DNA from: Exiguobacterium sp. KRL4
GTDB lineage: Bacteria; Bacillota; Bacilli; Exiguobacteriales; Exiguobacteriaceae
DNA: 40,017 nt
Assembly (NCBI RefSeq): GCF_001870785.1
Contig: NZ_MOLV01000018.1
Coordinates: forward strand, 1 to 40,017
Direction of reading: 5' to 3'
Position numbers and translations under genes: made by a program. Below are positions 31,726 to 40,017 of the stretch, piece after piece; position 1 is the stretch's first letter; the number at the start of each line of letters is the position of its first letter. A model generated the notes under the pieces. The model saw only the letters and a program-made list of their open reading frames with translations, ran no database searches and was not told where the DNA came from.

Positions 31726-32504
31726 GCAAATGAAAGCTGGTCTAACAGTTTCGAAAGTTTCCGTTCGAGACGCTCGACTTCTTTTTTCTGTTGGGGTACT
31801 TGTGACGCGGGAACAGTGAAGAGGTGCCAACGTTCCAAGCGATTATACGTATCGTTGACATCACCCAATTGGGTCTGGATCCGTTTTAATCGGTCGACGG
31901 AAGACTTTGGGAAATCCGTGTAGGGACGCAAGTATTCTACCGTATATCTGTAAAATTTCGTCGCGAGTCGTAATTCGTGCATCATCTGGATGCGTTTCTT
32001 TCCCTCCTTATGTTGGACTTTTTCATAATGGAGTCGTTTTTTATCGAATCGTTTTTCGGCAGTCTGGAGCAGTTCTTTTTCATCAATCCGTTTTAATTGT
32101 TTTGTTAATGGACCGGCTAAAAACCGTCGGACGGAACGATCCAGTTCATTTGAAATCAACAGATGCATCGTCTCGAGCAACGTCGCGCGTTTTCCTTGAA
32201 GTTGAAGGGCAAGGTGCTCCGCAAACAGTTGTTCAATTGGAGAGTCAACGGATTGTTGGCTCAGTTGGACATCAAGATCACGGACTTGACCAAACGCGTC
32301 CATCAGGCGTTTCCAGATGAGATAGATTGGTTCCTCCGTTTGATTGAGTAACTTAGCGAATGTAATCAATTTACGTAATCGAATCCGTGCCTGATGGACA
32401 TCCTCCGGATTTTTAAAGGTTTGTGCTTCTTTTGCGTAATGATTAAACGTCGACCACGTTTCCAACAATTCAAATGTTAAATTTTCGACATCACGATGAT
32501 TCAA
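31722..32504 (-). CDS. CHAD domain-containing protein
   Basis: This 260-residue helical, basic protein has the CHAD pattern: an N-terminal HQARIRLRKL helix, then RDLDVQL, then MHELRLATKFYRYTVEYL and LGDVNDTYN repeated in the second half. CHAD domains bind inorganic polyphosphate through conserved His and Arg/Lys; the CYTH domain often fused to it is absent. It starts with TTG: AAGGAGGG lies 5-6 bases before it and no ATG fits. The 3' end shares a CTAG with the glsA stop, and no terminator lies between. Its role is likely in phosphate or polyphosphate handling; that is inference. Confidence 0.88.
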   Translation of the reverse strand: MNHRDVENLTFELLETWSTFNHYAKEAQTFKNPEDVHQARIRLRKLITFAKLLNQTEEPIYLIWKRLMDAFGQVRDLDVQLSQQSVDSPIEQLFAEHLALQLQGKRATLLETMHLLISNELDRSVRRFLAGPLTKQLKRIDEKELLQTAEKRFDKKRLHYEKVQHKEGKKRIQMMHELRLATKFYRYTVEYLRPYTDFPKSSVDRLKRIQTQLGDVNDTYNRLERWHLFTVPASQVPQQKKEVERLERKLSKLLDQLSFA

Positions 32505-32600
32505 ATGAATCCCTCCTTATGGATTTTACGTAGAACAGAGCAGCATAGGATAACTTATTAAAAATAGGGTGAGTGTATTGCCCTGGAATGTGGTGGAACA

Positions 32601-33956
32601 ATGTTAGAAACAACTACGCTACTTGGAAAGATTCAGCAGTTCATGAAGATCTTCTTTCCGATTCTGGTCACACAGGTAGCGTTTTACTTAATTAGTTTTT
32701 TTGATACGGTCATGGCTGGTCGATACGGATCAGCTGATTTAGCAGGTGTTGGAGTCGGAGCCAGTCTATGGGCACCCGTCTATACCGGATTGACCGGTAT
32801 CTTATTAGCAGTCGCTCCACTGGTCTCCCAAGCGATGGGGGCACGGAAGGAACGGGAAGTGAAACGAATCGTCGTCCAGGCGCTTTATGTGTCTGTCGTC
32901 ATCATCCTCCTGACAATCGTTCTTGGCTTTTTGCTTGTTAATCCGATTTTACATCAGATGGAATTATCGGACGAAGCACGTCATGTCGCCCGTGTGTATC
33001 TCATCATGTTAGGGTTTGGTATCATACCGATGTTTGTCTTCTTTGTCCTTCGTACGTTGATTGATTCCTTAGGGAAGTCGAACATCACGATGACGTTATT
33101 ATTATTCTCTTTACCCATTAATGTCGCTTTCAATTATCTGTTTATCTTCGGAAAGTTCGGTTTTCCGGAATTGGGTGGAATCGGAGCGGGGGTCGCGACA
33201 GCGATCACCTATTGGATTTTATGCCTCGCGGTCATCGGTGTTGTCTTAAAAGGAGAACTGTTCCAACGCCTTGGGATTCTCCGACGTTTTTATAAACCGG
33301 ATGTCAAGCGGATCAAAGAACTGGTCTTGCTTGGAGCGCCGATCGGTCTGGCTATTTTTTCAGAAGTCAGTATCTTTTCGGCAGTGACGTTGTTACTCGG
33401 CGCTTACGGCGATGTCGTCATCGGAGCCTATCAGGCAGCAATCAACTTTGCGTCATTTGTTTACATGATTCCACTCTCTGCAGCATCGGCACTGACGATC
33501 ACGGTCGGCTTCGAGATGGGGGCCAAACGGGTCAAGGATGCGGTGCAGTATGTCTGGATCGGTTTGTTGTTATGTCTTGCCGTGTCCTTATTCTCCGGTG
33601 GATTGTTGTACGTCCAGAACGAACAGATTGCAGCACTATACAGTAATGATCCAGCTGTCATCGAGATGGCAGCACATTTCATGATCTTAGCGATTTTCTT
33701 TCAATTATCCGATGCAGTCGCAGCACCGACTCAAGGGGCACTGCGAGGATTCAAAGATGTGAACGTCACTTTCATTCTGACGATTACGGCCTACTGGGTC
33801 ATCGGTTTGCCACTTGGCTTTTATTTCGAGCGATTTACGGCACTTGGACCAGACGGCTATTGGTGGGGATTGATCATCGGACTTGCTGTCGGAGCCGGTC
33901 TTTTGTTACTCCGCTTGGTGCATCTCGTTAGAAAATCGAAGGAGGTTGTGAAATGA
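32601..33956 (+). CDS. MATE-family multidrug efflux protein
   Basis: This 451-residue membrane transporter has the twelve-helix MATE layout with two similar halves. FFDTVMAGRYGSADLAGVGVGASLW is the characteristic first-helix region, and PTQGALRGFKDV opens the matching part of the second half. MATE proteins export cationic drugs using Na+ or H+; the NorM/MdtK branch is the closest in appearance. It starts behind GGTGGAAC and its end overlaps mprF by 4 bases. The specific substrate is unknown. Confidence 0.92.
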   Translation: MLETTTLLGKIQQFMKIFFPILVTQVAFYLISFFDTVMAGRYGSADLAGVGVGASLWAPVYTGLTGILLAVAPLVSQAMGARKEREVKRIVVQALYVSVVIILLTIVLGFLLVNPILHQMELSDEARHVARVYLIMLGFGIIPMFVFFVLRTLIDSLGKSNITMTLLLFSLPINVAFNYLFIFGKFGFPELGGIGAGVATAITYWILCLAVIGVVLKGELFQRLGILRRFYKPDVKRIKELVLLGAPIGLAIFSEVSIFSAVTLLLGAYGDVVIGAYQAAINFASFVYMIPLSAASALTITVGFEMGAKRVKDAVQYVWIGLLLCLAVSLFSGGLLYVQNEQIAALYSNDPAVIEMAAHFMILAIFFQLSDAVAAPTQGALRGFKDVNVTFILTITAYWVIGLPLGFYFERFTALGPDGYWWGLIIGLAVGAGLLLLRLVHLVRKSKEVVK

Positions 33957-36511
33957 AGTTCAATAAACAGCGCCTCATGACGGTTGCGAAAATCATTTTA
34001 CCAATCGTCTTGATTGCATTCATTTTTTATCAAGGGCAAAACGAGTTAAAAAGTTTGTCGTTAAAAGAATCGATTCGAGCGATTCAGCAAATTCCGTCTT
34101 GGAAATTCATTTTGCTGATCATTGCTGGTCTTGGAGCAGTCGCGACGATGTTTTTTTATGACTTCTTTTTATTGCGGTCGCTTCACGCTAAAGTGCCGCT
34201 CGGATTGATTTTCCGGGCCTCTTGGATTGCCAACTCGTTTAACGGTATCATCGGTTTCGGTGGACTCGCCGGAATTGGTGTCCGCTCGGCACTGTATCGT
34301 CCATTCGTCGAGGGAACTCGTCTATTGAAGGCGATTGGCTGGATGGCACCAACGTTGATCAGTGGATTATCAATTCTATCGGCATTGTCATTACTAAATG
34401 TTTTTCCGGCATTTGAAGTGTTGGATTTAAAAAAATGGTTGTGGCCGGTCATCATCGGAGTTGCCTTTTTCTTCCCGATCTATTTGTTGTTTACGTTCCG
34501 CCGGGGGAGCAGCAGTATTCGTCCGTCGTCGATTGCCCTCTATTCCTTAGTGTCACTCGCAGAATGGTTTAGTGCCGGAGTCGTCGTGTATTTGATTCTA
34601 GCGGCACTTGGGACAGACGTCAGTTTTTCAAAAGTCATCGGTGTCTTCATCATCGCAGCGACAGCTGGACTGATCTCGATGGTACCAGGTGGATTTGGAT
34701 CATTTGACTTAGTCTTTTTGATTGGTATGCAACGTGCGGGTGTCGAAGAGGGGATCGTCCTCACGGGATTACTGATTTACCGGTTGGTCTATTACTTGAT
34801 TCCGTTTGTGATTGGTGTGATTTTCTCAGCACGCGAATTCAGTGGTCCCGTCGTCAAGATGATTGAAGACAAACCGATCGTCGGACCTTCAGTGGAAGTC
34901 GGGGGTGTCATCTGGCGACTCCAGTTACGTTTCTTGAGTAAAGTCCGGCACTTTACATTAGCCTTGATCACCTTACTCGCCGGTATTACGATTTGGGGAC
35001 TGGCGATTTTACCGCCGAACTCCACCCAATATGAATACCTGGAAGCACGTTTGCCGCATGAACTTTTATTGCTCGCAAACAGTTTCTTTTTAATGGCGGG
35101 CTTGTTGTATGTCTTACTGGCACCTTCTTTGTATCGTCGGACAAAACGTTCATTGTATATGATCTATGGTGCGTCGTTCTTTGCCCTTATCGGGATGGCG
35201 CTTCGTGGATTTAACCTGATTTCCTTATCCGTCGTACTGATTGTTTTAATCTTGGTCACGATGTCACGAAATGCCTTTCATCGTGAACGCACTTTGATTA
35301 CGACGACCCGTCTGATCCGTGCGAGTATTGCTGGCTTTTTGTATATCGGTGGGTTCATCTTCTTTGGTTACGCCTTTTATACGCTTGGGTCAGCCGACGG
35401 GACAAAGGTCTATCCGGCTCATGAAATTTTTATGTTTGCTGCCAGCGCGACGATTTTTGCCCTTGTCTATACCCTCGTCTTCATTCGTTTATTTAATACA
35501 TTTAACCAACCTGTCTTAGGAGAAAAATTAGATCAACAAAAAGTGACCGACGTGCTAACGGAACAGGGCGGAAATTATTTAAGTCATTTGGCCTTTTTGG
35601 GAGATAAACGCTTCTTCTTTTCAGAATCGGGTCGTTCGTTCATTCAATTCAGTCAAACCGGTAACCGAATCATGATGCTCGGAGATCCAAGTGGTGACCC
35701 GGCAGAACATTCGCAACTGATTGCGTGTTTTTTACGACGCGTCGAGGACTTGGGGTATATCCCGAACATCTATCAGATCCAGGCACAAAACATGTCCCTG
35801 TATCATGATTTTGGGTTCAACTTCTTCAAGTTAGGTGAGGAAGCAATCGTTGATATCACTACTTTCACTGTTTCAGGGAAAAAACGGGCAGGTCTACGTT
35901 CCATTAAAAACCGGTTTGAACGGGAAGGGATGACGTTTGAAGTCGTCGAGCCCCCCTTGACAAGCAGCTTGCTTGACCAGCTACGGGACGTCTCGGATGA
36001 CTGGTTAGGTGGGAAATCAGAAAAAGGCTTTTCACTTGGCTATTTTGATGAATCCTATTTGAACCATGCTCCGATTGGTATCATGCGTGATGCGAAAAAC
36101 GAGATTCTAGGATTCATGACTTTCATGCCGGCATATCAAGAAGGTGTCTTGTCGATTGATTTGATGCGTTTTCGCCCAGATGGTCCGAACGGGATCATGG
36201 ACGCGATGCTCATCCGGCTGTTTGATTATGCAAAGGAACATGGATACCATACGTTCAACATGGGGATGGCACCTTTGTCTTCCGTTGGTGAGGATGAAAC
36301 CTCCTTCTGGCAAGAACGGGTCGCAGCCGATGTCTTTAACAACATCCGGTATATGTACAGTTTCACCGGCTTGAGACGGTATAAAGAAAAATATGATCCG
36401 AAATGGGAAGGACGCTACTTGGCGTACCGAAAACGTCAATCCTTGACGATGGCCATTTTCAAGGTAACGCGTCTCATCTCGAAGAAAAAAGACCGGATTT
36501 TATTACCGTAA
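33953..36511 (+). CDS. mprF: Phosphatidylglycerol lysyltransferase / flippase MprF
   Basis: This 852-residue two-part membrane protein adds an amino acid (usually lysine) from aminoacyl-tRNA to phosphatidylglycerol and flips the product outward, lowering surface charge against cationic peptides. About residues 1-510 form many membrane helices with the flippase block SMVPGGFGSFD near 242-252. Residues about 540-852 are the cytosolic GNAT-like synthase, with KKRAGLRSIKNRFEREG and YDPKWEGRYLAY. Full-length as in staphylococci and bacilli. AAGGAGG precedes the start, which overlaps the MATE gene by 4 bases. Lysine rather than alanine cannot be proved from sequence. Confidence 0.95.
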   Translation: MKFNKQRLMTVAKIILPIVLIAFIFYQGQNELKSLSLKESIRAIQQIPSWKFILLIIAGLGAVATMFFYDFFLLRSLHAKVPLGLIFRASWIANSFNGIIGFGGLAGIGVRSALYRPFVEGTRLLKAIGWMAPTLISGLSILSALSLLNVFPAFEVLDLKKWLWPVIIGVAFFFPIYLLFTFRRGSSSIRPSSIALYSLVSLAEWFSAGVVVYLILAALGTDVSFSKVIGVFIIAATAGLISMVPGGFGSFDLVFLIGMQRAGVEEGIVLTGLLIYRLVYYLIPFVIGVIFSAREFSGPVVKMIEDKPIVGPSVEVGGVIWRLQLRFLSKVRHFTLALITLLAGITIWGLAILPPNSTQYEYLEARLPHELLLLANSFFLMAGLLYVLLAPSLYRRTKRSLYMIYGASFFALIGMALRGFNLISLSVVLIVLILVTMSRNAFHRERTLITTTRLIRASIAGFLYIGGFIFFGYAFYTLGSADGTKVYPAHEIFMFAASATIFALVYTLVFIRLFNTFNQPVLGEKLDQQKVTDVLTEQGGNYLSHLAFLGDKRFFFSESGRSFIQFSQTGNRIMMLGDPSGDPAEHSQLIACFLRRVEDLGYIPNIYQIQAQNMSLYHDFGFNFFKLGEEAIVDITTFTVSGKKRAGLRSIKNRFEREGMTFEVVEPPLTSSLLDQLRDVSDDWLGGKSEKGFSLGYFDESYLNHAPIGIMRDAKNEILGFMTFMPAYQEGVLSIDLMRFRPDGPNGIMDAMLIRLFDYAKEHGYHTFNMGMAPLSSVGEDETSFWQERVAADVFNNIRYMYSFTGLRRYKEKYDPKWEGRYLAYRKRQSLTMAIFKVTRLISKKKDRILLP

Positions 36512-36515
36512 GTGA

Positions 36516-36551
36516 AAGAAGATTCCTTTATCATAAAGGATCTTCTTTTTT
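36516..36551 (+). terminator. Terminator after mprF
   Basis: AAGAAGATTCCTTTAT pairs with ATAAAGGATCTTCTT with one bulged T. TTTTT follows. Confidence 0.85.
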
Positions 36552-36570
36552 GTGTTCGATTAAAATGTAT

Positions 36571-36586
36571 AAAGGTCTATACAACT
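36571..36586 (+). promoter_or_regulatory. DasR/NagR-like operator of nagAB
   Basis: AAAGGTCTATACAACT matches the dre palindrome AGTGGTCTAGACCACT, bound by GntR/HutC-type amino-sugar regulators, at 12 of 16 positions. It covers the candidate -35 (36578-36583) of a promoter whose -10, TATACT, is at 36601-36606 with a 17-base spacer. No nagR is in the window. Confidence 0.6.
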
Positions 36587-36659
36587 AGATTGAATGACGA
36601 TATACTAAAGGTAAAGGAATAATGACGAACGAGATCATACAGAGAAAGGGAGCAAAGAT

Positions 36660-37805
36660 ATGACAAGCATCATTCATGCGGAAATCTATACAGGACAGGA
36701 AGTCATTCCGAACGGATTCATTCGATTTGATCGTGTCATCGAAGCAATTGGTGATATGACCGACTACACGCCAGCCGACGAAATCGTCATTGATCTGGGG
36801 GGAAAACGACTGATTCCAGGAATGATCGATATTCATATTCATGGTGGATATGATGTCGATACGATGGATGCGAATCCGGAAGCACTGATCCGGTTAAGCG
36901 AAGCGATGCTTGCGGAAGGAGTCACTTCCTTTTTTGCGACGACAATCACGCAAGACTGGAAGCAAATCACCCGAGCGTTGGAAGTCGCGCGGGACGTGAT
37001 CCACTCGCGTCAAACGACGATAGAAGGAATCCATCTCGAAGGTCCGTTCATCAATCCAGACTATGCGGGGGCGCAACCTTTGGAATACATCGTCGAACCC
37101 GATGTCGAACAGTTTTTGACGTGGCAGGAGATATCCGGAAATCAAATCAGACTCGTCACCTATGCTCCAGAACGTCCGGGAGCGCGTGCTTTTGAAGCCG
37201 CAGTCCGAGCGACAGGGGCGGTTCCATCTGCGGGACATACGGACGCGACCTTTAATCAAAATCATTTAGGACAAGTCACACATGGGACGCATCTCTACAA
37301 TCAGATGCGTGCCCTGCATCACCGGGAACCAGGAACGGTCGGATACTGTCTGCTGGAACGACCGGTTTATGCGGAGATCATTCCGGACGGGATTCACAGT
37401 TCAAAAGAGATGGTTGAATTCGCTTACCGGATGAAAGGACCAGAACGGTTGACGGTCATCACCGATGCCATGCGGGCAAAAGGGTTGTCGGACGGAGAAT
37501 ACGAGTTAGGCGGGCAGACGGTTTACGTCAAGGACGGTGCAGCACGTCTAGCGAGCGGTCATTTAGCCGGGAGTGTCTTGACGATGGATCAGGCGCTCCG
37601 CAACATCATCACGTTTACCGGCTGTTCACTGGAACAAGCGGTGCAGATGACTTCAGTCAACCAGGCGGAAGAATTTGGTCTGACACAAAAGGGACGACTT
37701 GAACGAGGGAAAGATGCTGATTTTGTTGTGTTAAATGCAGATCTCGAAGTCGAACAGACGATTCATCGAGGAACGGTTTATCAAGTTAAAGGACGGAAGG
37801 GGTAA
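36660..37805 (+). CDS. nagA: N-acetylglucosamine-6-phosphate deacetylase NagA
   Basis: This 381-residue amidohydrolase removes acetate from GlcNAc-6-phosphate, opening amino-sugar catabolism and cell-wall recycling. Metal-site blocks are IDIHIHGGYD (His59, His61), GIHLEGPFINP, SAGHTDAT, GTHLYNQMRALHHREPG and the catalytic Asp in VITDAM. AAAGGGAG precedes the ATG. It is followed after 6 bases by nagB, and the pair converts GlcNAc-6-P to fructose-6-P. An operator-like palindrome lies at its promoter. Confidence 0.97.
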   Translation: MTSIIHAEIYTGQEVIPNGFIRFDRVIEAIGDMTDYTPADEIVIDLGGKRLIPGMIDIHIHGGYDVDTMDANPEALIRLSEAMLAEGVTSFFATTITQDWKQITRALEVARDVIHSRQTTIEGIHLEGPFINPDYAGAQPLEYIVEPDVEQFLTWQEISGNQIRLVTYAPERPGARAFEAAVRATGAVPSAGHTDATFNQNHLGQVTHGTHLYNQMRALHHREPGTVGYCLLERPVYAEIIPDGIHSSKEMVEFAYRMKGPERLTVITDAMRAKGLSDGEYELGGQTVYVKDGAARLASGHLAGSVLTMDQALRNIITFTGCSLEQAVQMTSVNQAEEFGLTQKGRLERGKDADFVVLNADLEVEQTIHRGTVYQVKGRKG

Positions 37806-37811
37806 CAGCTG

Positions 37812-38570
37812 ATGAAATGGATGATTGTAAAAAAAGCAGAAGAATTAGCAAACGTCTCGTATCAATTAGTAAAACAAGAAATTCTGAGACACCCGGAAGG
37901 TTTGACGATTGGCCTCGCGACGGGCAGTTCTCCGCTCGGTGTGTACGAAGAATGGCGCAAAGATCAACTAGACTGCCGGCATGTGACGACCGTCAATCTG
38001 GACGAATACGTCGGACTGAGTCCGGATCATCCGCACAGTTATCATACGTTCATGAAGAAGCATCTATTTGATGCCGTTCCTTTCAAGGAATCGTATTTGC
38101 CGATCGGCAACACAGCGGATTCGAATCAAGAAAGTGACCGGTACGAACAACTCGTCCGGACACTCGGGATCGATATTCAACTGCTTGGTATCGGCTCAAA
38201 CGGACATATCGCGTTTAACGAGCCGGGAACCCCGTTTGATGCTAAGACGCATGTCACCGAACTAACGGAATCCACACGGATGGCCAATCAACGGTTTTTT
38301 GATCGGTTAGAAGATGTCCCGAGCGAAGCAATCACGATGGGAATCGGCACGATCATGGAAGCGAAAAAGATTTTGTTGGTGGCGTCAAGTGAACGGAAAG
38401 CGGAAGCGATCCGGGACATGATGGAAGGACCAGCGACAGTCGACTGTCCGGCGACCATCTTGCAACGGCATGCGGATGTCATGGTCGTATTGGATGAAGA
38501 AGCGGCAAGCCTGTTATCGGAGGAAGCCAAACGGACTGGTCGGGCAGCGTATACGAATTTCATGAAATGA
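37812..38570 (+). CDS. nagB: Glucosamine-6-phosphate deaminase NagB
   Basis: This 252-residue enzyme turns glucosamine-6-phosphate into fructose-6-phosphate and ammonia. GLATGSSPLG is the phosphate loop; VNLDEYVGL holds the catalytic Asp; GIGSNGHIAFNEPG contains the general base His and conserved Glu. A second ATG lies three codons in; AAGGGG at 37797-37802 favours the first. The length is that of the Gram-positive type without the long allosteric C-terminus of the E. coli enzyme. Confidence 0.97.
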   Translation: MKWMIVKKAEELANVSYQLVKQEILRHPEGLTIGLATGSSPLGVYEEWRKDQLDCRHVTTVNLDEYVGLSPDHPHSYHTFMKKHLFDAVPFKESYLPIGNTADSNQESDRYEQLVRTLGIDIQLLGIGSNGHIAFNEPGTPFDAKTHVTELTESTRMANQRFFDRLEDVPSEAITMGIGTIMEAKKILLVASSERKAEAIRDMMEGPATVDCPATILQRHADVMVVLDEEAASLLSEEAKRTGRAAYTNFMK

Positions 38571-38585
38571 ATCAGGAAATAAATG

Positions 38586-38645
38586 ACTCGTCTTTCACGA
38601 GAACGGACTTTTAAAAGACCGTTTTTGGTAAGGGCGAGTTTTTTC
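38586..38645 (+). terminator. Branched terminator after nagB
   Basis: ACTCGTCTTT (38586-38595) pairs with AAGGGCGAGT (38630-38639) with two wobbles. An inner hairpin, AACGG...CCGTT, fills the space. TTTTT follows at 38640. Confidence 0.72.
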
Positions 38646-38718
38646 TTTTGAAATCCGAATCGAAAAGCATACAGATTCCTCAAGCAATGAAATCACACGA
38701 TCTTAATCGAATCGTAAA

Positions 38719-38746
38719 TTGACATTTTAATAAAAGTCCGGATAAT
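38719..38746 (+). promoter_or_regulatory. Promoter of the LCP gene
   Basis: TTGACA (38719-38724) is a consensus -35. GATAAT (38741-38746) with a 16-base spacer is the likely -10, giving a start near 38753. That start is too close for the GTG at 38755 to have a leader, which supports the ATG at 38797. Confidence 0.65.
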
Positions 38747-38796
38747 GGAGAATAGTGAACTTTACAGAAAATTTACATGAAAATGAGGGCTTACAG

Positions 38797-39894
38797 ATGC
38801 AGACGAGATCAGCAAGAAAGAGGCAACCGAGTGCTGGCAAGATGTTCATCAAAGTGATCGCTGCCTTGTTACTACTTTTGACTGTCATCGGTTCCGGTTA
38901 TGCGGGAGCGGTTTTCATAAAAACGCAGGAAACATTAGCGAAAACACAAATCAACATTCCAGGTTCGAATGCTAGTTCTAAATATGACGATGTTCCGTCC
39001 GAATCGTTTTTGATTTTAGGAACGGATGAGACGAAAGCCAGCAAATCACGGAACGAGCCCGCTCGATCAGATGTCATGATCGTTGGTGTCTTGAACAAAA
39101 AAACGGAACAATTGGTGTTGACGAGTATTCCTCGTGACTCGCTCGTTAATATCGATTATTCGAAATATGACGTGCCGTACGGGAAGACGGGTGTCGAGCA
39201 GGATAAAATTACCCATGCCCACTACTTTGGTTCGATGGATCCATCCAGCTCATACAATGGAATCAAGTTAGCACGTGAGACGACTGAAAATTTGCTTGGA
39301 ATTGAGATCAACCATGTCGTCAAAGTCAATTTCCAAGGGTTTGTTCAATTGATTGATGCCTTAAATGGTGTAGATGTGGATGTCCGTTACGCGTTTAAAG
39401 AACAAGATTCAGCACGTAAGGCTGGCACGATTACCGTCGAAAAAGGGATGCAACATTTGACCGGAGAACAGGCACTCGCCTATGTCCGGAATCGTCACGA
39501 TGATCCACTCGGTGATATCGGTCGAGGACAAAAACAGATGCAAGTCATTCAGGCAGTTGCGAAAGAGGCGGCGAGCTTCCGTTCGCTTGGTGCGTACCGA
39601 GATATTTTAGATGCAGTCGGAGACAACGTCGAGACGAATCTCGGTCCCAACGACTATTTACGTTTAGTTGATTTCACGACGGCATTACGTAATACGACCG
39701 AATACCAGTTAGCGGGAGAAGGGTATATCGGAATCAGTGGGAAATGGGAATATCATCTCGACCCAGACCAACTTGACCGTGTCAAAGCAAACTTAACAAA
39801 AGCGATGCAAGGACAAGAAGTCTCACCGATCAAAGATGAAACGGAAACACCCGGACAAACCGATTCAACGACAGTCGAAGAAGCTGTTCAATGA
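38797..39894 (+). CDS. LytR-CpsA-Psr family cell-wall ligase
   Basis: This 365-residue protein has a short basic cytoplasmic start, one membrane span (about residues 15-38) and an outer LCP domain. LCP enzymes move teichoic acid or capsule chains from lipid carriers to peptidoglycan. SFLILGTDE, ARSDVMIVGVL and TSIPRDSLVNI hold the conserved Asp and Arg residues that bind pyrophosphate lipid; YVRNRHDDPLGDIGRGQKQ is the second arginine-rich block. The Thr/Glu/Pro-rich tail is likely disordered. The open frame reaches a GTG at 38755, but GAGGG at 38785-38789 and the promoter position favour 38797. Which polymer it handles is not evident. Confidence 0.92.
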   Translation: MQTRSARKRQPSAGKMFIKVIAALLLLLTVIGSGYAGAVFIKTQETLAKTQINIPGSNASSKYDDVPSESFLILGTDETKASKSRNEPARSDVMIVGVLNKKTEQLVLTSIPRDSLVNIDYSKYDVPYGKTGVEQDKITHAHYFGSMDPSSSYNGIKLARETTENLLGIEINHVVKVNFQGFVQLIDALNGVDVDVRYAFKEQDSARKAGTITVEKGMQHLTGEQALAYVRNRHDDPLGDIGRGQKQMQVIQAVAKEAASFRSLGAYRDILDAVGDNVETNLGPNDYLRLVDFTTALRNTTEYQLAGEGYIGISGKWEYHLDPDQLDRVKANLTKAMQGQEVSPIKDETETPGQTDSTTVEEAVQ

Positions 39895-39928
39895 GTCCAA
39901 AAAGACCTTTTTCTTATCCAACTGATAT

Positions 39929-39980
39929 GCTCCCACAAAAGTAGACAGTTGAAATAACAAAACTGTCTACTATAGGGAGC
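39929..39980 (+). repeat. Nested inverted repeat downstream of the LCP gene
   Basis: GCTCCC/GGGAGC (39929-39934, 39975-39980) encloses GTAGACAGTT/AACTGTCTAC (39941-39950, 39961-39970). It could be a terminator, although only TTATTT follows, or the left end of an IS3-like element. An ATG at 39989 opens only seven codons before TAA. The window ends at 40017. Confidence 0.45.
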
Positions 39981-40017
39981 TTATTTCTATGGCCACATCA
40001 AATTTTTGCTAATGAAA

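Overview
The window is a chromosomal segment of a Gram-positive Firmicute of the Bacillales. The order purE-K-B-C-S-Q-L-F-M-N-H-D, yerA, yerC, pcrB, pcrA, ligA, camS (yerH) matches the Bacillus subtilis pur-yer-lig region, and strong AGGAGG-type ribosome binding sites precede most genes. The fairly balanced base composition and the departures from Bacillus order (no yerB; an inserted potassium-channel subunit and sortase; J-protein-ClpB, MATE-MprF and nagAB units nearby) fit Exiguobacterium best. That genus call is inference. Nothing in the window looks like a prophage, CRISPR array or large island.

Layout. 1-370: terminator of an upstream gene, then the small NETI-motif gene yebG and its terminator. 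430-728: pur control region with two PurR-box-like sites, a sigma-A-type promoter and a guanine-class riboswitch whose antiterminator and terminator helices can be traced. 729-13305: twelve-gene IMP biosynthesis operon, mostly translationally coupled by 4-bp or longer overlaps, closed by a strong terminator. 13366-15646: yerA (adenine deaminase-like, with a near-perfect cre site just after its promoter) and yerC. 15686-17302: KtrB-type potassium transporter and a small membrane protein. 17387-22349: pcrB, pcrA, ligA. 22350-22620: gene-free but rich in inverted repeats. 22621-24510: a sortase divergent from the CamS lipoprotein. 24697-26742: RpiR/MurR-type regulator and M20 amidohydrolase. 26814-27005: YwbE. 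27198-30644: a J-domain chaperone and ClpB under a promoter overlapped by a CtsR operator. 30793-32504: glutaminase and a convergent CHAD-domain gene sharing its stop. 32601-36511: MATE exporter coupled to MprF. 36660-38570: nagA-nagB behind a DasR/NagR-like operator. 38797-39894: LytR-CpsA-Psr protein. 39921-40017: inverted-repeat sequence that may begin an insertion sequence.

Functionally the window joins purine supply and salvage, DNA repair and ligation, archaeal-type lipid precursor synthesis, cell-envelope work (sortase, MprF, LCP, amino-sugar recycling) and heat-shock disaggregation. Most of it is ordinary core genome. The signals most worth a second look are the non-coding ones: the riboswitch switching helices, the CtsR operator joining a J-protein to ClpB, the cre site of yerA, the nag operator, and the interlocking inverted repeats between ligA and the sortase gene.
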